Shown one piece after another: positions 36,435-44,757 of a stretch of DNA of 44,977 nt. Each line of letters opens with the position of its first letter. The first letter of the stretch is position 1. Below the pieces are notes generated by a model that saw only the letters and a list, made by a program, of their open reading frames with translations, did no database searches and was not told the origin of the DNA. Position numbers and translations under genes: made by a program. This DNA comes from Lachnospiraceae bacterium (GTDB lineage: Bacteria; Bacillota; Clostridia; Lachnospirales; Lachnospiraceae), in NCBI GenBank assembly GCA_017626095.1, contig JAGAJL010000005.1:1-44977 (forward strand), given 5' to 3'.

Positions 36435-36908
36435 TTACTTTTTTTGATCCATAAAAAACGGTTCTACATGATTTAACTGACTGGATGTTTTGTAATAATC
36501 CATAACCGTCTTTGACGATACTTTGCGCTTTGCAAGATCTTGTTTTTGTCTTTTCATAACATTGGTCAACGAATCTTTTGTCCGTGATTCCGTCGCTGCG
36601 ATTTCCGCCCCACGGTCAACCGTTGTACGAATCAGTTGTTGCAATTGCAGGATTTCATCTCTATATTTTTCTTTATTATCCAATAATTCATCCCGGATTC
36701 TGGAAAACGTTGCATCAAATCCCTGATCCAACTCACCCATTTCTTTTAAAAGAACATCTTTTTGATCAAACAACTCATCAAAATGCTCCGAATCAAATTC
36801 TGTCGAATTCGCAAGCTTCTCCTGTTCTTTACTTGCCAATAGAATATTATCCATGATTCCTATCTTTTTTTTCAAAGATTCAATCAATATCTGCAATTCA
36901 TTTGTCAC
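36435..36908 (-). CDS. flgN: FlgN-like flagellar export chaperone
   Basis: This 157-residue protein is almost entirely helical and charged (LIESLKKKIGIMDNILLASK, then DQKDVLLKEMGELDQGFDAT), as expected of FlgN-type chaperones for hook-associated proteins. The start codon is GTG at 36908; GGAG inside the end of fliS serves it, and only 2 bases separate the genes. It lies directly after fliS in a flaG-fliD-fliS order, where FliT or FlgN homologues usually sit. The family call rests on context and helical character; FliT is the alternative. Confidence 0.6.
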   Translation of the reverse strand: MTNELQILIESLKKKIGIMDNILLASKEQEKLANSTEFDSEHFDELFDQKDVLLKEMGELDQGFDATFSRIRDELLDNKEKYRDEILQLQQLIRTTVDRGAEIAATESRTKDSLTNVMKRQKQDLAKRKVSSKTVMDYYKTSSQLNHVEPFFMDQKK

Positions 36909-36910
36909 TT

Positions 36911-37294
36911 TTAAGACTCCTTCTCAGTCTGCTTCATAATCTCTTTCCATGTATCGCGAATCATACGACTATATTCCAACGCTCTCTCAAGCTCCGCTGA
37001 GTCTTTTTTTACATTTCCCTGAATCAATGCCTGCATAATGCACTTGTATATATTTTCAAAATCCTGCGCAACCGGATATTTGTGATTTAGAGTTCCATTC
37101 AGGTGATCGACAATACGCTCAGCCTTTATAATATTGGTATTTGCCTTTTGATAATCTTTTTCCTGTATCGCAACAATCGCAATATTTGTGAATTTAATAA
37201 TTCCTTCATACAACATCAAAGTAAGCTCTGCCGGCGAAGCTGTCAATACCTTACTGTTTTGATATTGCGCATAAGTATTCCCAATAATTGCCAT
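36911..37294 (-). CDS. fliS: Flagellin export chaperone FliS
   Basis: This 127-residue protein has the family signatures YQNSKVLTASPAELTLMLYE near the start and AERIVDHLNGTLNH in the middle. FliS binds the flagellin C-terminus and prevents early polymerisation. It is in the usual place between fliD and flgN, and its 31-base spacing from fliD indicates one transcript. Confidence 0.95.
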   Translation of the reverse strand: MAIIGNTYAQYQNSKVLTASPAELTLMLYEGIIKFTNIAIVAIQEKDYQKANTNIIKAERIVDHLNGTLNHKYPVAQDFENIYKCIMQALIQGNVKKDSAELERALEYSRMIRDTWKEIMKQTEKES

Positions 37295-37325
37295 AATTTA
37301 TACTCCTTGTACTATAGGATAAATA

Positions 37326-38846
37326 CTATTGTGAACCACCAAGCAATCCACTAAGCGCACTCTGCTTTGAAGACAATTTTGCCAATGCAGTTTCCATTGC
37401 AGAAAATTTCTTATACCACTTATCCTCATAGTCATTCAGTTTATCTTCCGCATCAGATATTTTGGTTGTATAACTGCTCAACTCTGAATCCATCTGCTTG
37501 TCATTGTAAACCTTGTACATACTCTTATAGCCTTCCACACGGCTCATAGAATTTGTCATGGCCTTATATAAATTATTGGATAACTGTGTAAAGAAACTCT
37601 TTACTGTATTCGGATCACTTGCAATCATGGATTTTAACGTATCTTCTTTCGTCGATGTATTGCTATCATCCGGATCTCCATTGATGTGATATGCATGTCT
37701 TTCATTTTCTTCAGCGTTAAAGTAGCCCAATGTATTAATTCCAAAGCTGGATAAGTACATGGTCTTTCCACCGACTGTGATTCCCTCTGCCATCGCTGAT
37801 GTCATGGAAGAAATCACAGAGCTCAAAGACGAATCCTTGCGCAATAACGAATCTTTAATCTTCTTTTCCCAGTCGGATATTTCTGTCTCGGTCAATGCTT
37901 CTTTTTCTTCTGACAGCAAAGGTTCATATCCTTTGGAAGATGACGCATTATACATCTTATCCATTTCATTGATTAACTTATTGTATTCTGACAAAAAGTT
38001 CTTAATAGTATCATAAATACCGTCATAATCATCTGTTGTGGTAATGGTACTTTCCTTAAATGATCCATCTGCATTCTTTTCAGAAACACTTTCCAATGTA
38101 TAAGTAGATCCATTTATTTGAAAAGTATTGGTTGATGATTCAAACTTGGCATTATTCAAATACATAACCGCATCTGCGCCATCAATTTTTACCGCACCGT
38201 ATGCATTGTCCGGGTCTTCAACCAGTCCTAATTTCTTTAACGCATTCTCATCACCGGAGAAAGAAAAATCATATGCGGCACCGGTTGATTTTGCACTGAC
38301 AAATAATCTCTGCTGACCTTCATCAAAACTTGCATTTACGCCTGCTTTTTGCAATTGTGAAACTAAACTGTTCACAGTTGTATTTTCATCGATTGTAATA
38401 TCCGTTTTGTTCCCCTGGGATGTAAAGCTGATGGTATCACCTGCCGTAATTCCCAAATCAACCAGCTTGGTTGAACCGGATACTTTACTGCCATCTGCCT
38501 GCTGCATTTTTCCGCCTGTCAAATATGCGGCTTTTGCAAGGCTCTCAACAGCTACCGTCTGAACCCCGTTTGCCGCATTGCTACCGGCTACGACAGACAA
38601 TAACCCATTGGCAGATACACTTGTTTTTTTCTTGTTGTATGCGGTATCCCACCGCATTTTATCAACAACACCGGTATATAAGCTGTATATTTTACTGTTT
38701 AATTCTTTCCAGGCATCAATCTTCCAGCTTAATTTTGTCTGTGCCTTTTTAATACTGTTAACAGAAGTCTTTTTGGCACTGACAAGCTGAGTAATGATGC
38801 TTTCCGTATCCAATCCGGAATTTAATCCTGTCATTCTGATTGCCAT
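37326..38846 (-). CDS. fliD: Flagellar filament cap protein FliD
   Basis: This 506-residue protein begins MAIRMTGLNSGLDTESIITQ, the standard FliD start. It has FliD_N (VAVESLAKAAYLTGG), a central domain and FliD_C (STITTTDDYDGIYDTIKNFL, then YNKLINEMDKMYNA and the coiled-coil end SDAEDKLNDYEDKWYKKFSA). Five or six copies cap the filament so flagellin can fold. I chose ATG 38846 because AGGAGG precedes it. It follows flaG closely (11 bases). Confidence 0.95.
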   Translation of the reverse strand: MAIRMTGLNSGLDTESIITQLVSAKKTSVNSIKKAQTKLSWKIDAWKELNSKIYSLYTGVVDKMRWDTAYNKKKTSVSANGLLSVVAGSNAANGVQTVAVESLAKAAYLTGGKMQQADGSKVSGSTKLVDLGITAGDTISFTSQGNKTDITIDENTTVNSLVSQLQKAGVNASFDEGQQRLFVSAKSTGAAYDFSFSGDENALKKLGLVEDPDNAYGAVKIDGADAVMYLNNAKFESSTNTFQINGSTYTLESVSEKNADGSFKESTITTTDDYDGIYDTIKNFLSEYNKLINEMDKMYNASSSKGYEPLLSEEKEALTETEISDWEKKIKDSLLRKDSSLSSVISSMTSAMAEGITVGGKTMYLSSFGINTLGYFNAEENERHAYHINGDPDDSNTSTKEDTLKSMIASDPNTVKSFFTQLSNNLYKAMTNSMSRVEGYKSMYKVYNDKQMDSELSSYTTKISDAEDKLNDYEDKWYKKFSAMETALAKLSSKQSALSGLLGGSQ

Positions 38847-38857
38847 AGTAAAACCTC

Positions 38858-39271
38858 CTATCTCTTTTCGTCCACTAAAATACCAGCCATTTCCCAAACC
38901 TTGGCAATCATATCCAACGTTTTTTCAGGCGGTAATTCTTTAATGACCTTTTTACTCTCTTTATCAATAATTTTAATTGTGACGCGGTTTGTCTTATCAT
39001 GAATGCCAAATACAGCCTCTGAATTTGGCATACTTTTATTCAGCTTTTCTACCGCCTGTTTAATCTGCTCGTTACTCGGCTGATTCTGTCTGCTGTCATT
39101 GGCAGCGCCTTCTTCTTTTTTATTGACTTCATTTACAATCGAAGTCTTTAAGTCAGGGGCCTTTTCTGCCTGTACGCTTGCTTCCGTGCTCGCTACCGGC
39201 TGAACAGGTTCAACTTTTTGTGCAGTCTGGGCCTGCACACTCATAATACTTCCTAATGGTTCAATTGCCAT
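38858..39271 (-). CDS. flaG: FlaG-family flagellar protein
   Basis: This 137-residue protein has a variable N-terminus (about 1-75, Ala/Glu/Gln-rich). The conserved FlaG core is VFGIHDKTNRVTIKIIDKES, then KVIKELPPEKTLDMIAKVWE ending GILVDEKR. FlaG influences filament length. The start at 39271 has GGAGGTGG upstream. It is the first gene of flaG-fliD-fliS-flgN and follows a perfect sigma-28 -10 box. Confidence 0.9.
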   Translation of the reverse strand: MAIEPLGSIMSVQAQTAQKVEPVQPVASTEASVQAEKAPDLKTSIVNEVNKKEEGAANDSRQNQPSNEQIKQAVEKLNKSMPNSEAVFGIHDKTNRVTIKIIDKESKKVIKELPPEKTLDMIAKVWEMAGILVDEKR

Positions 39272-39352
39272 ATCTTCCACCTCCATGTGAAATAATTAAT
39301 AATCGTTTCTGCGCCTACTCATATATCTGCTCTAATGCACTTCCTAACATTT

Positions 39353-39360
39353 TTATCGGC
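39353..39360 (-). promoter_or_regulatory. Sigma-28 -10 element of flaG-fliD-fliS-flgN
   Basis: On the minus strand, GCCGATAA (39360-39353) is an exact sigma-28 -10 box. The -35 is weak; TTAT stands at the right distance. The leader would be about 75 bases. Confidence 0.65.
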
Positions 39361-39418
39361 TAGAATTTTTAAAAAATAATAGCTTGTAAAAAAAAATCCA
39401 AAAATTACATAATAAATA

Positions 39419-39586
39419 TTACAAGGTTATCTCACCTTTCAATTGGTTATATAAACAATAATTATAAATATTTTCACCGACAACCATAGAAACATCCTGT
39501 CCTTCAACAGCCATCTTTTCTTTTTCACTTTCTACAATCTTATTTGTCTTACAAACATTATCATAACTTTGATTTTCAATTTTCAT
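39419..39586 (-). CDS. Small hypothetical ORF, possibly part of a decayed gene
   Basis: A 55-codon frame reads MKIENQSYDNVCKTNKIVE ... VVGENIYNYCLYNQLKGEITL. It has no convincing ribosome site and follows the DUF4422 relic, so it may be a remnant from the same decay. No family recognised. Confidence 0.25.
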   Translation of the reverse strand: MKIENQSYDNVCKTNKIVESEKEKMAVEGQDVSMVVGENIYNYCLYNQLKGEITL

Positions 39587-39599
39587 TTTAATACTTATA

Positions 39600-39623
39600 T
39601 GATAATTAGGAAGTTAATTATCA
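39600..39623. repeat. Perfect inverted repeat in the flaG-dehydrogenase gap
   Basis: TGATAATTA (39600-39608) and TAATTATCA (39615-39623) are separated by 6 bases. No U-run follows on either strand. Role unknown. Confidence 0.5.
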
Positions 39624-39655
39624 CACGTTCCTTTCTTTTTAATACAATTCAGATA

Positions 39656-39952
39656 CTATGGACTTTTGATTTTCACCTCATGGTGAACTTCAATATTAGG
39701 TTCATATGGCATGGGATAGGGAAGAATCGCGTCAATATCGTCATCACATAATCTCAGTATATCATCATCTGATAGATGAAGAAGTCTTCTATAATGAGCC
39801 AACCTATAATAATTCTGAGGATTCGAATCCTTAATAATTCTATTTTTCCAAATCCAATATAACCCTGTTAATTCTGAAAAATTCTTATTTTTTCCAGAAA
39901 TACTATCCCCTTCGTCATCATAGAAATCTGCTTTTTTCCTAATCGAAATATT
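39656..39952 (-). pseudogene. Fragment of a DUF4422-type glycosyltransferase
   Basis: A 98-codon open frame without an ATG start reads DDEGDSISGKNKNFSELTGL, then YWIWKN, YYRLAHYRRLL, DDIDAILPYPMPYEPNIE and HHEV before a stop. DUF4422 proteins show the order DDTGDNIS-KN-F-ELT-YW-WKN, HYRR, ILP. The N-terminal strand and the C-terminal half are absent, so this is a truncated relic. It shows that the surface-glycan content of this region has turned over. The frame lies between flaG and the dehydrogenase gene and has no promoter of its own. Confidence 0.65.
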
Positions 39953-39977
39953 TTATATTGCTATTTCTCTATATAAC

Positions 39978-40015
39978 AAAAAATGCAAAACCTCTAGTTT
40001 TTCTCAGACTTTGCA
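39978..40015 (-). terminator. Terminator of the rpe-ispD-like-dehydrogenase operon
   Basis: TGCAAA (40015-40010) and TTTGCA (39989-39984), with an inner CT/AG pairing, are followed by TTTTTTG. The stem begins right after the stop codon of the dehydrogenase gene. Confidence 0.7.
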
Positions 40016-40016
40016 C

Positions 40017-41078
40017 TTAATCACATATTTTTCCAATCACTTTCATATAATCCTCTGACTTATCTCTCATGATACGCATGCCATTTTCTAAGTGCTCCAT
40101 ATCATACTTATGAGAAATAAACAGTTCTGGTTTAATCATCTTACTTTTCAACAATTCAACCACATATTCCCAATCTGTTTTCGAACCATCTTCGTTCCCA
40201 TAAAAAAAAGAAGAATTCCATGTACCTATAATTTTCAACTGATTTCGTAATATTTTCCAATAAACCTGCTTACTAAGTGTTATATCCAAATACGGATTGC
40301 CAACCATGCAAATCTTTCCACCTGGAGTTGTCAGGCACAAGGCTTGCTCAACCGTTTCATTTTTTCCTACACATTCAAAGAATACATCGGCACCGGCTTC
40401 AGTATATTTGGAAATCCATTCTACTACGTCTTCCTTGCGCATATCACAAAAATAATCTTCTGGCACACCTAGCAATAACGCACTTTCCTTTTGCAAATCC
40501 TTATTACCAATAACTAAAACTTTTTTAATTCCACGAGCTAACAAAAACATAGTCAACAAAAGTCCTATTGTTCCAAGACCACAAACTACAACAATATCAT
40601 CTTGTTTTACTTCTATCCTGCGTATTGCATGTACCGCTACAGCCATCGGTTCAAGCATTGCTGCTTGTTCCCAAGTCACTTCATTGGGTAAGTCAATCAG
40701 ATTTGCGGTAGGCACAGCCACATACTCAGCAAATGCGCCATTTCTTCTAGATCCAAGATAGCTATAGTTTCTACACATCTCATGTCTGTTCATTTTACAT
40801 GCAATGCATTGATTACAAGGGATTAATGGAAAAACACCAACTCTTTTTCCCAACCAAACGTTATTATTCTCATTCCCAAGTCCAACTACTTGTCCGGCGA
40901 ATTCATGTCCGAGAATTAAAGGCATCTTGTGTGCTCCATCACGATAGATTCTCGGAATATCCGAACCACAGATACCCACAGCCTTCACTTTTACCAATAC
41001 TTCATTTTTAGCTGGCACAGGTTGTGTCACATCTTCAAATCTTATGTCATTTATATCATGCAAAACCCATGCTTTCAT
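40017..41078 (-). CDS. Zinc-dependent polyol(-phosphate) dehydrogenase, TarJ-like
   Basis: This 353-residue medium-chain dehydrogenase has the catalytic-zinc residues in VGICGSD and GHEFAG. Structural-zinc cysteines lie in CNQCIACKMNRHEMC and the Rossmann motif is GLGTIG (about 167). The neighbour is an IspD/TarI-like cytidylyltransferase, so the likely reaction is reduction of a ketopentose-5-phosphate to a pentitol-5-phosphate, as by TarJ. The rpe-like gene upstream leaves open xylulose-5-phosphate as substrate. It starts 3 bases after the preceding stop and ends at a terminator. A sorbitol- or threonine-dehydrogenase-like role is possible if the context misleads. Confidence 0.75.
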   Translation of the reverse strand: MKAWVLHDINDIRFEDVTQPVPAKNEVLVKVKAVGICGSDIPRIYRDGAHKMPLILGHEFAGQVVGLGNENNNVWLGKRVGVFPLIPCNQCIACKMNRHEMCRNYSYLGSRRNGAFAEYVAVPTANLIDLPNEVTWEQAAMLEPMAVAVHAIRRIEVKQDDIVVVCGLGTIGLLLTMFLLARGIKKVLVIGNKDLQKESALLLGVPEDYFCDMRKEDVVEWISKYTEAGADVFFECVGKNETVEQALCLTTPGGKICMVGNPYLDITLSKQVYWKILRNQLKIIGTWNSSFFYGNEDGSKTDWEYVVELLKSKMIKPELFISHKYDMEHLENGMRIMRDKSEDYMKVIGKICD

Positions 41079-41081
41079 TAA

Positions 41082-41783
41082 TCACTCTATCCTCTCTTCC
41101 ACAATATGACGAAATCTCTCAAGATCAGCTTTTGTTGTTATTTTAAAATTATTTTCATCCCCATGAATCATTGCAACATTCAGCCTTGCCATAATTGCCG
41201 GCTCTGTAGAACCACTAATCAGTCTAATTTGTTCCGGCATTAATCTCTCATTTGCTTTTAAATATTTTCCTAACAAAAAACATTCTGGTGCTTGTCCAGC
41301 AAATATTATGCTCCGATTCAACAAAGATGAGATTCTTTTTCCATCTTCACTCATATATACAGTATCTTTCATATGCAAAACCGGAAGCACCCCATCATAT
41401 CCGGTTAATGCAGAAAAACAATCCGAAATCAAACGTTTGGATAATAATGGCCGTGCTGCATCATGCACTACAACTACATCATCTTCTTGAGCATACCTTA
41501 TAACATCATTCAGACCATTGTAAATCGATAGTTGCCGACTATCTCCAGGTAAAGAAAACCCTCGAAACTTGTGTTTAACATCTGATGTTTGCAACCATTT
41601 TTCAAATTTAGATTGCCATTTTTCATCTGCCACAATCTGAATAGCATCAATCTTATCACATTCAGACATAGTCTTAATACAATACGAAACAATCGGTTTG
41701 CCTGCAACTTCTATATATTGTTTAGGAATATCAGTTCCCATCCGGCTCCCAATACCACCAGATAAAATAAGCCCAATGTTCAT
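41082..41783 (-). CDS. Pentitol-5-phosphate cytidylyltransferase, IspD/TarI-like
   Basis: This 233-residue protein has LSGGIGSRMGTDIPKQYIEV at the N-terminus (the nucleotide-binding loop of the IspD family), VVHDAARPL about residue 100, and a C-terminal NNFKITTKADLERF. Beside a TarJ-like dehydrogenase this is more likely a TarI/Bcs1-type enzyme making a CDP-pentitol than the isoprenoid enzyme IspD. I use ATG 41783 (MNIGLILSGG) rather than TTG 41798. The start lies 4 bases past the rpe stop and GAGG in the end of that gene serves it. Confidence 0.75.
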   Translation of the reverse strand: MNIGLILSGGIGSRMGTDIPKQYIEVAGKPIVSYCIKTMSECDKIDAIQIVADEKWQSKFEKWLQTSDVKHKFRGFSLPGDSRQLSIYNGLNDVIRYAQEDDVVVVHDAARPLLSKRLISDCFSALTGYDGVLPVLHMKDTVYMSEDGKRISSLLNRSIIFAGQAPECFLLGKYLKANERLMPEQIRLISGSTEPAIMARLNVAMIHGDENNFKITTKADLERFRHIVEERIE

Positions 41784-41787
41784 CCCT

Positions 41788-42456
41788 TTAATCCTCAAAT
41801 TTTAAAGTTCTAATATCTTTTAATGTTTCTGCATACGGCTTATCCTTGCCAAACAAAAGGGTAGTTCCAAGCACAAATCCTTTTACTCCTTTTGGTGCAA
41901 ACTCTTGTATACGCTTAGCACTGCATGCCCCATCCCAATAAAGATCAAATCCCATTTCTTCTTTTAGCTCCAAAAGTTTATCAATTTTTCTACCAACATA
42001 AGGCAAATACATTTGACCTGCATTACCCGGATTTACCGACATAACTAATATTTTTTTAACAATACGAAGCATCTCCATAACCGTCTCAACAGAAGTGCCC
42101 GGATTAATTGCAATACCCGGAATCATACCTTTATCTATAATTGCTTGCAATGTAGTAGATGGATGATACTCAGCTTCTGGGTGAATATAGACAGTGTCCC
42201 CTTCTCGCAGGTTATCCAAGAATAATCTGATATGAGTATTAGGATGTTCAATCATTAAATGTACATCCATCGGTTTCCTAGTTGCCTTAGCAATAAACTT
42301 AAGGTCATTTAATGACATCGCATAATTTGGTACATAACGACCATCCATGATATCAATATGAAATGAATCAATTCCACCTTTTTCTAAATCATGTACTTCT
42401 TTCTCTAAATTTCCATAGTTTGCGCACATCATAGATGCCATCAATTCAAAATCCAT
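41788..42456 (-). CDS. Ribulose-phosphate 3-epimerase-like protein
   Basis: This 222-residue TIM-barrel protein has the family landmarks FHIDIMDGRYVPN (about 31-43), DVHLMIEHP, VNPGNAGQMYLP and WDGACSAKRI in place of the usual VDGG. The catalytic aspartates and metal-binding histidines of RPE appear to be kept, though Trp precedes the second Asp. It interconverts ribulose- and xylulose-5-phosphate. As first gene of an operon with a pentitol dehydrogenase and cytidylyltransferase it probably supplies that pathway rather than central metabolism. Confidence 0.8.
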   Translation of the reverse strand: MDFELMASMMCANYGNLEKEVHDLEKGGIDSFHIDIMDGRYVPNYAMSLNDLKFIAKATRKPMDVHLMIEHPNTHIRLFLDNLREGDTVYIHPEAEYHPSTTLQAIIDKGMIPGIAINPGTSVETVMEMLRIVKKILVMSVNPGNAGQMYLPYVGRKIDKLLELKEEMGFDLYWDGACSAKRIQEFAPKGVKGFVLGTTLLFGKDKPYAETLKDIRTLKFED

Positions 42457-42494
42457 TTTATTCCCCTTTTATCTATAGAATGTATCTCATATAT

Positions 42495-42523
42495 ATTATA
42501 CCCCCATGCCTAAAAAACGGCAA
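42495..42523 (-). promoter_or_regulatory. Sigma-A promoter of the rpe-like operon
   Basis: TTGCCG (42523-42518) and TATAAT (42500-42495) with a 17-bp spacer lie about 35 bases before the start codon. So this operon is not under sigma-28. Confidence 0.7.
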
Positions 42524-42816
42524 TCTTATATTACATTCCATCATTTCCTCTGCATTATGCTACAAACAATTACTTCTCCTTATATACTATCTTTGATAAT
42601 ATGTATCACATATCTTTGCAATGCACAATTGTAATATAAAAGACATAACACTGTACAAAATTATCTTCGGACAATGAATTACCATCATAATCTTTTAGTT
42701 TATCCACAAAAGAAAAACACAACTTAATTATTTCTAATTCCTTGACTATATTGAATCGTTTCTCATCACAGAAAATAAGAGTTCAAATAATCACCAACTT
42801 ATTCACAGTTATTTCT

Positions 42817-42996
42817 TTACAAAAGAACTACATAGGATACTCCGTCAAATTCGAGCTTTTCACAATTCAAAACATCAGAGAATCCACTGTCACCACGAAG
42901 AACATGTGGTATACCAGAATAATCCTGATTCAACTCATAAATTATAAGCACGTCGAAATAGGAAGAAAGATTTTCACCATCGAAATTAATTCCAAT
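42817..42996 (-). pseudogene. Relic of an IS1380-type transposase
   Basis: A 59-codon frame on the minus strand contains HVLRGDSGFSDVLNCEKLE and GVSYVVLL. This matches the RGDSGFA-E-CE-YVIRL segment around the second catalytic Asp of IS1380-family transposases. Stops bound it on both sides, and related text seems to continue upstream in other frames. No inverted terminal repeats were found. The whole 42524-43247 stretch is AT-rich and otherwise empty of convincing genes. Confidence 0.5.
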
Positions 42997-43247
42997 CTAC
43001 CTATATATTCAGTGATAAGGTGTTTACAATACTCATATAGGGCTCCTTTTGGGTTATTATTAAAGATTGAGTACCTTAATTATATCACAAATGGATGCTC
43101 TTTTTTCATTCACTTGATAAGTGAAATGAAGTATTTAGCAAAAATACAGTAAGTATATAGCACTCAGACACTGGTACGACGAAGTCGTAAATAATTCAAG
43201 TTAATAAATATTATTATTTCAATCTCCAAAGAATTTCTAGGGCATTT

Positions 43248-44594
43248 TCACTCTAATACATCCACATTCTGCACCATAACCGGCACCCTTGCCTTTTTAC
43301 ACAATTGTATAACACTGCTGAGGTCTCCATAATATGCATCGCACAGTTTGATTGCCCGTTCCAAATCCGTTGTATCATCATAAATTCCCCAACCATCTTC
43401 CCTGTACGAAGTAATAATTTTTTTATATCTCTCCCAGAGCTCCGTTCGCATGGATTTAATCGTTGCTATCATCAATGGATGTGGTCTCCACAAAAGAGCA
43501 ATATCATCCTGTTTCTCTCGGAATGTCTGTAAAACATTCTCTATTTTATCAAGCATTGCTTCTTTATGCTCCAGCATACTTACCAGACCGGTGTTATAGA
43601 GTATGACTTTCTTTTTTGTTCCGTCCGCTTTATAGAGTATCTTTTTCCATTCTTCCGGCACCTGAACATCTATGGAATCATCCAATACCCTGTCAAATTT
43701 TGGAGAGCCAAGCCCCAGTATCTTCTTTTCCCATACAGCTCTGGATGCTTCTCCTGCCCACTCCGTTAACACATCAATATAAACCTGACGCATTTTTTCC
43801 GATTGCACAATGACCAAATGGGAATTTGCCACTCCGGGAAGGGTACAAAAATGCTTCATTCCCTGAACAGCTATTTTATTTTTCGGATCAATTTCATCAA
43901 GCACAAAATACGGAATGTACACCAACTGATCTGTCAAATTTTTCAGCTTTAAGGAATAAAAAAAAGGATGGACACTGGTTACCCGATTGCATTCGTCATA
44001 GGGATTATGTATAAAAATCATATCCGGGCGTCTTTTGGCAAAATCATAATTTTGATAATCTGTAATTGGTACGTAGTCCGGGAACTGCTCACCTTCATAA
44101 TGCATATCCGCAAAACTGCCGTCCGGATTCTTGTCATAATATGGAATCGGCATAACAATTGCATCACAATCAGGATCAGAATCTGCCGCTTTCCATACAC
44201 TCTCTAAACTATCCCACATAGATGCCTTATATGGGAGAAAGACAGCGATTTTTTTAACAGGAATGTCATTCCTAATACTTTGTTCTATTTTGTTTAAGCT
44301 CTTTGATATCTTTTTATGGGTTGAAATCGCATCAGCAAAACCATTTTCCATGATATCTTCATGGATTTGATAGATTTCCTCACAAAATTCTTCAATGTAT
44401 GAAACAGTAACAAATCCTTCTCCTTCGCATTCCTCAATCGAAGTTCCCAGCTGTATTGCTGCGTCCTGACATTGTTCCAAAATATCCAATGCAGATTCAA
44501 ACTGTCTTTTTTCAATTGCTTTTTTTATTTCATCATTTGCCCAAAGCAAGATGTGAAACATTTCGTCAATCTGCTTTTTGTTCTGTTTATACAT
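43248..44594 (-). CDS. Stand-alone TagF-like polyol-phosphate transferase domain protein
   Basis: This 448-residue protein has a helical N-terminus (1-110, MYKQNKKQIDEMFHILLWAN) and a GT-B-like domain. It is clearly homologous to the C-terminal part of the LicD fusion: YIPYFVLDEI, GLGSPKFDRVL, YNTGLVSMLEHKE, WRPHP about 368, GIYDDTTD, DAYYGDLSSV. The WRPHP and DAYYGD motifs correspond to the R-HP and D-SS signatures of TagF/TarL CDP-polyol phosphotransferases. No LicD domain is present. It is directly behind a sigma-28 promoter, so it should be made with flagellin. Ribosome site GGGAAAAG. Confidence 0.7.
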   Translation of the reverse strand: MYKQNKKQIDEMFHILLWANDEIKKAIEKRQFESALDILEQCQDAAIQLGTSIEECEGEGFVTVSYIEEFCEEIYQIHEDIMENGFADAISTHKKISKSLNKIEQSIRNDIPVKKIAVFLPYKASMWDSLESVWKAADSDPDCDAIVMPIPYYDKNPDGSFADMHYEGEQFPDYVPITDYQNYDFAKRRPDMIFIHNPYDECNRVTSVHPFFYSLKLKNLTDQLVYIPYFVLDEIDPKNKIAVQGMKHFCTLPGVANSHLVIVQSEKMRQVYIDVLTEWAGEASRAVWEKKILGLGSPKFDRVLDDSIDVQVPEEWKKILYKADGTKKKVILYNTGLVSMLEHKEAMLDKIENVLQTFREKQDDIALLWRPHPLMIATIKSMRTELWERYKKIITSYREDGWGIYDDTTDLERAIKLCDAYYGDLSSVIQLCKKARVPVMVQNVDVLE

Positions 44595-44646
44595 AAGCTT
44601 TTCCCTGTCGTTTTGTCTCTATAATAAAATCATCCTCTTCTTATAT

Positions 44647-44672
44647 ATATCGGATAGTTTTGGGAATTGTTA
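44647..44672 (-). promoter_or_regulatory. Sigma-28 promoter of the TagF-like gene
   Basis: TAAC (44672-44669), 15 bp, CCGATAT (44653-44647). Spacer and -10 box are the same as in the flagellin promoter. It is about 53 bases before the start codon. Confidence 0.75.
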
Positions 44673-44757
44673 ATAGCAAAATTCACCTAACCAAAAACAC
44701 TTTTTGTTCCCAATTCTATATTAACGAAAATTCGTTTATATTTTTCCAGAAATCATA

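Noticed and set aside
41082-41783. Assignment as the isoprenoid enzyme IspD
   Set aside because: The operon partner is a TarJ-like polyol dehydrogenase, so a TarI-type CDP-pentitol enzyme is more likely; IspD remains a fallback.
42742-43152. 136-codon plus-strand ORF
   Set aside because: It has no ribosome site, is AT-rich and is antisense to the transposase relic, whose motif makes better sense.
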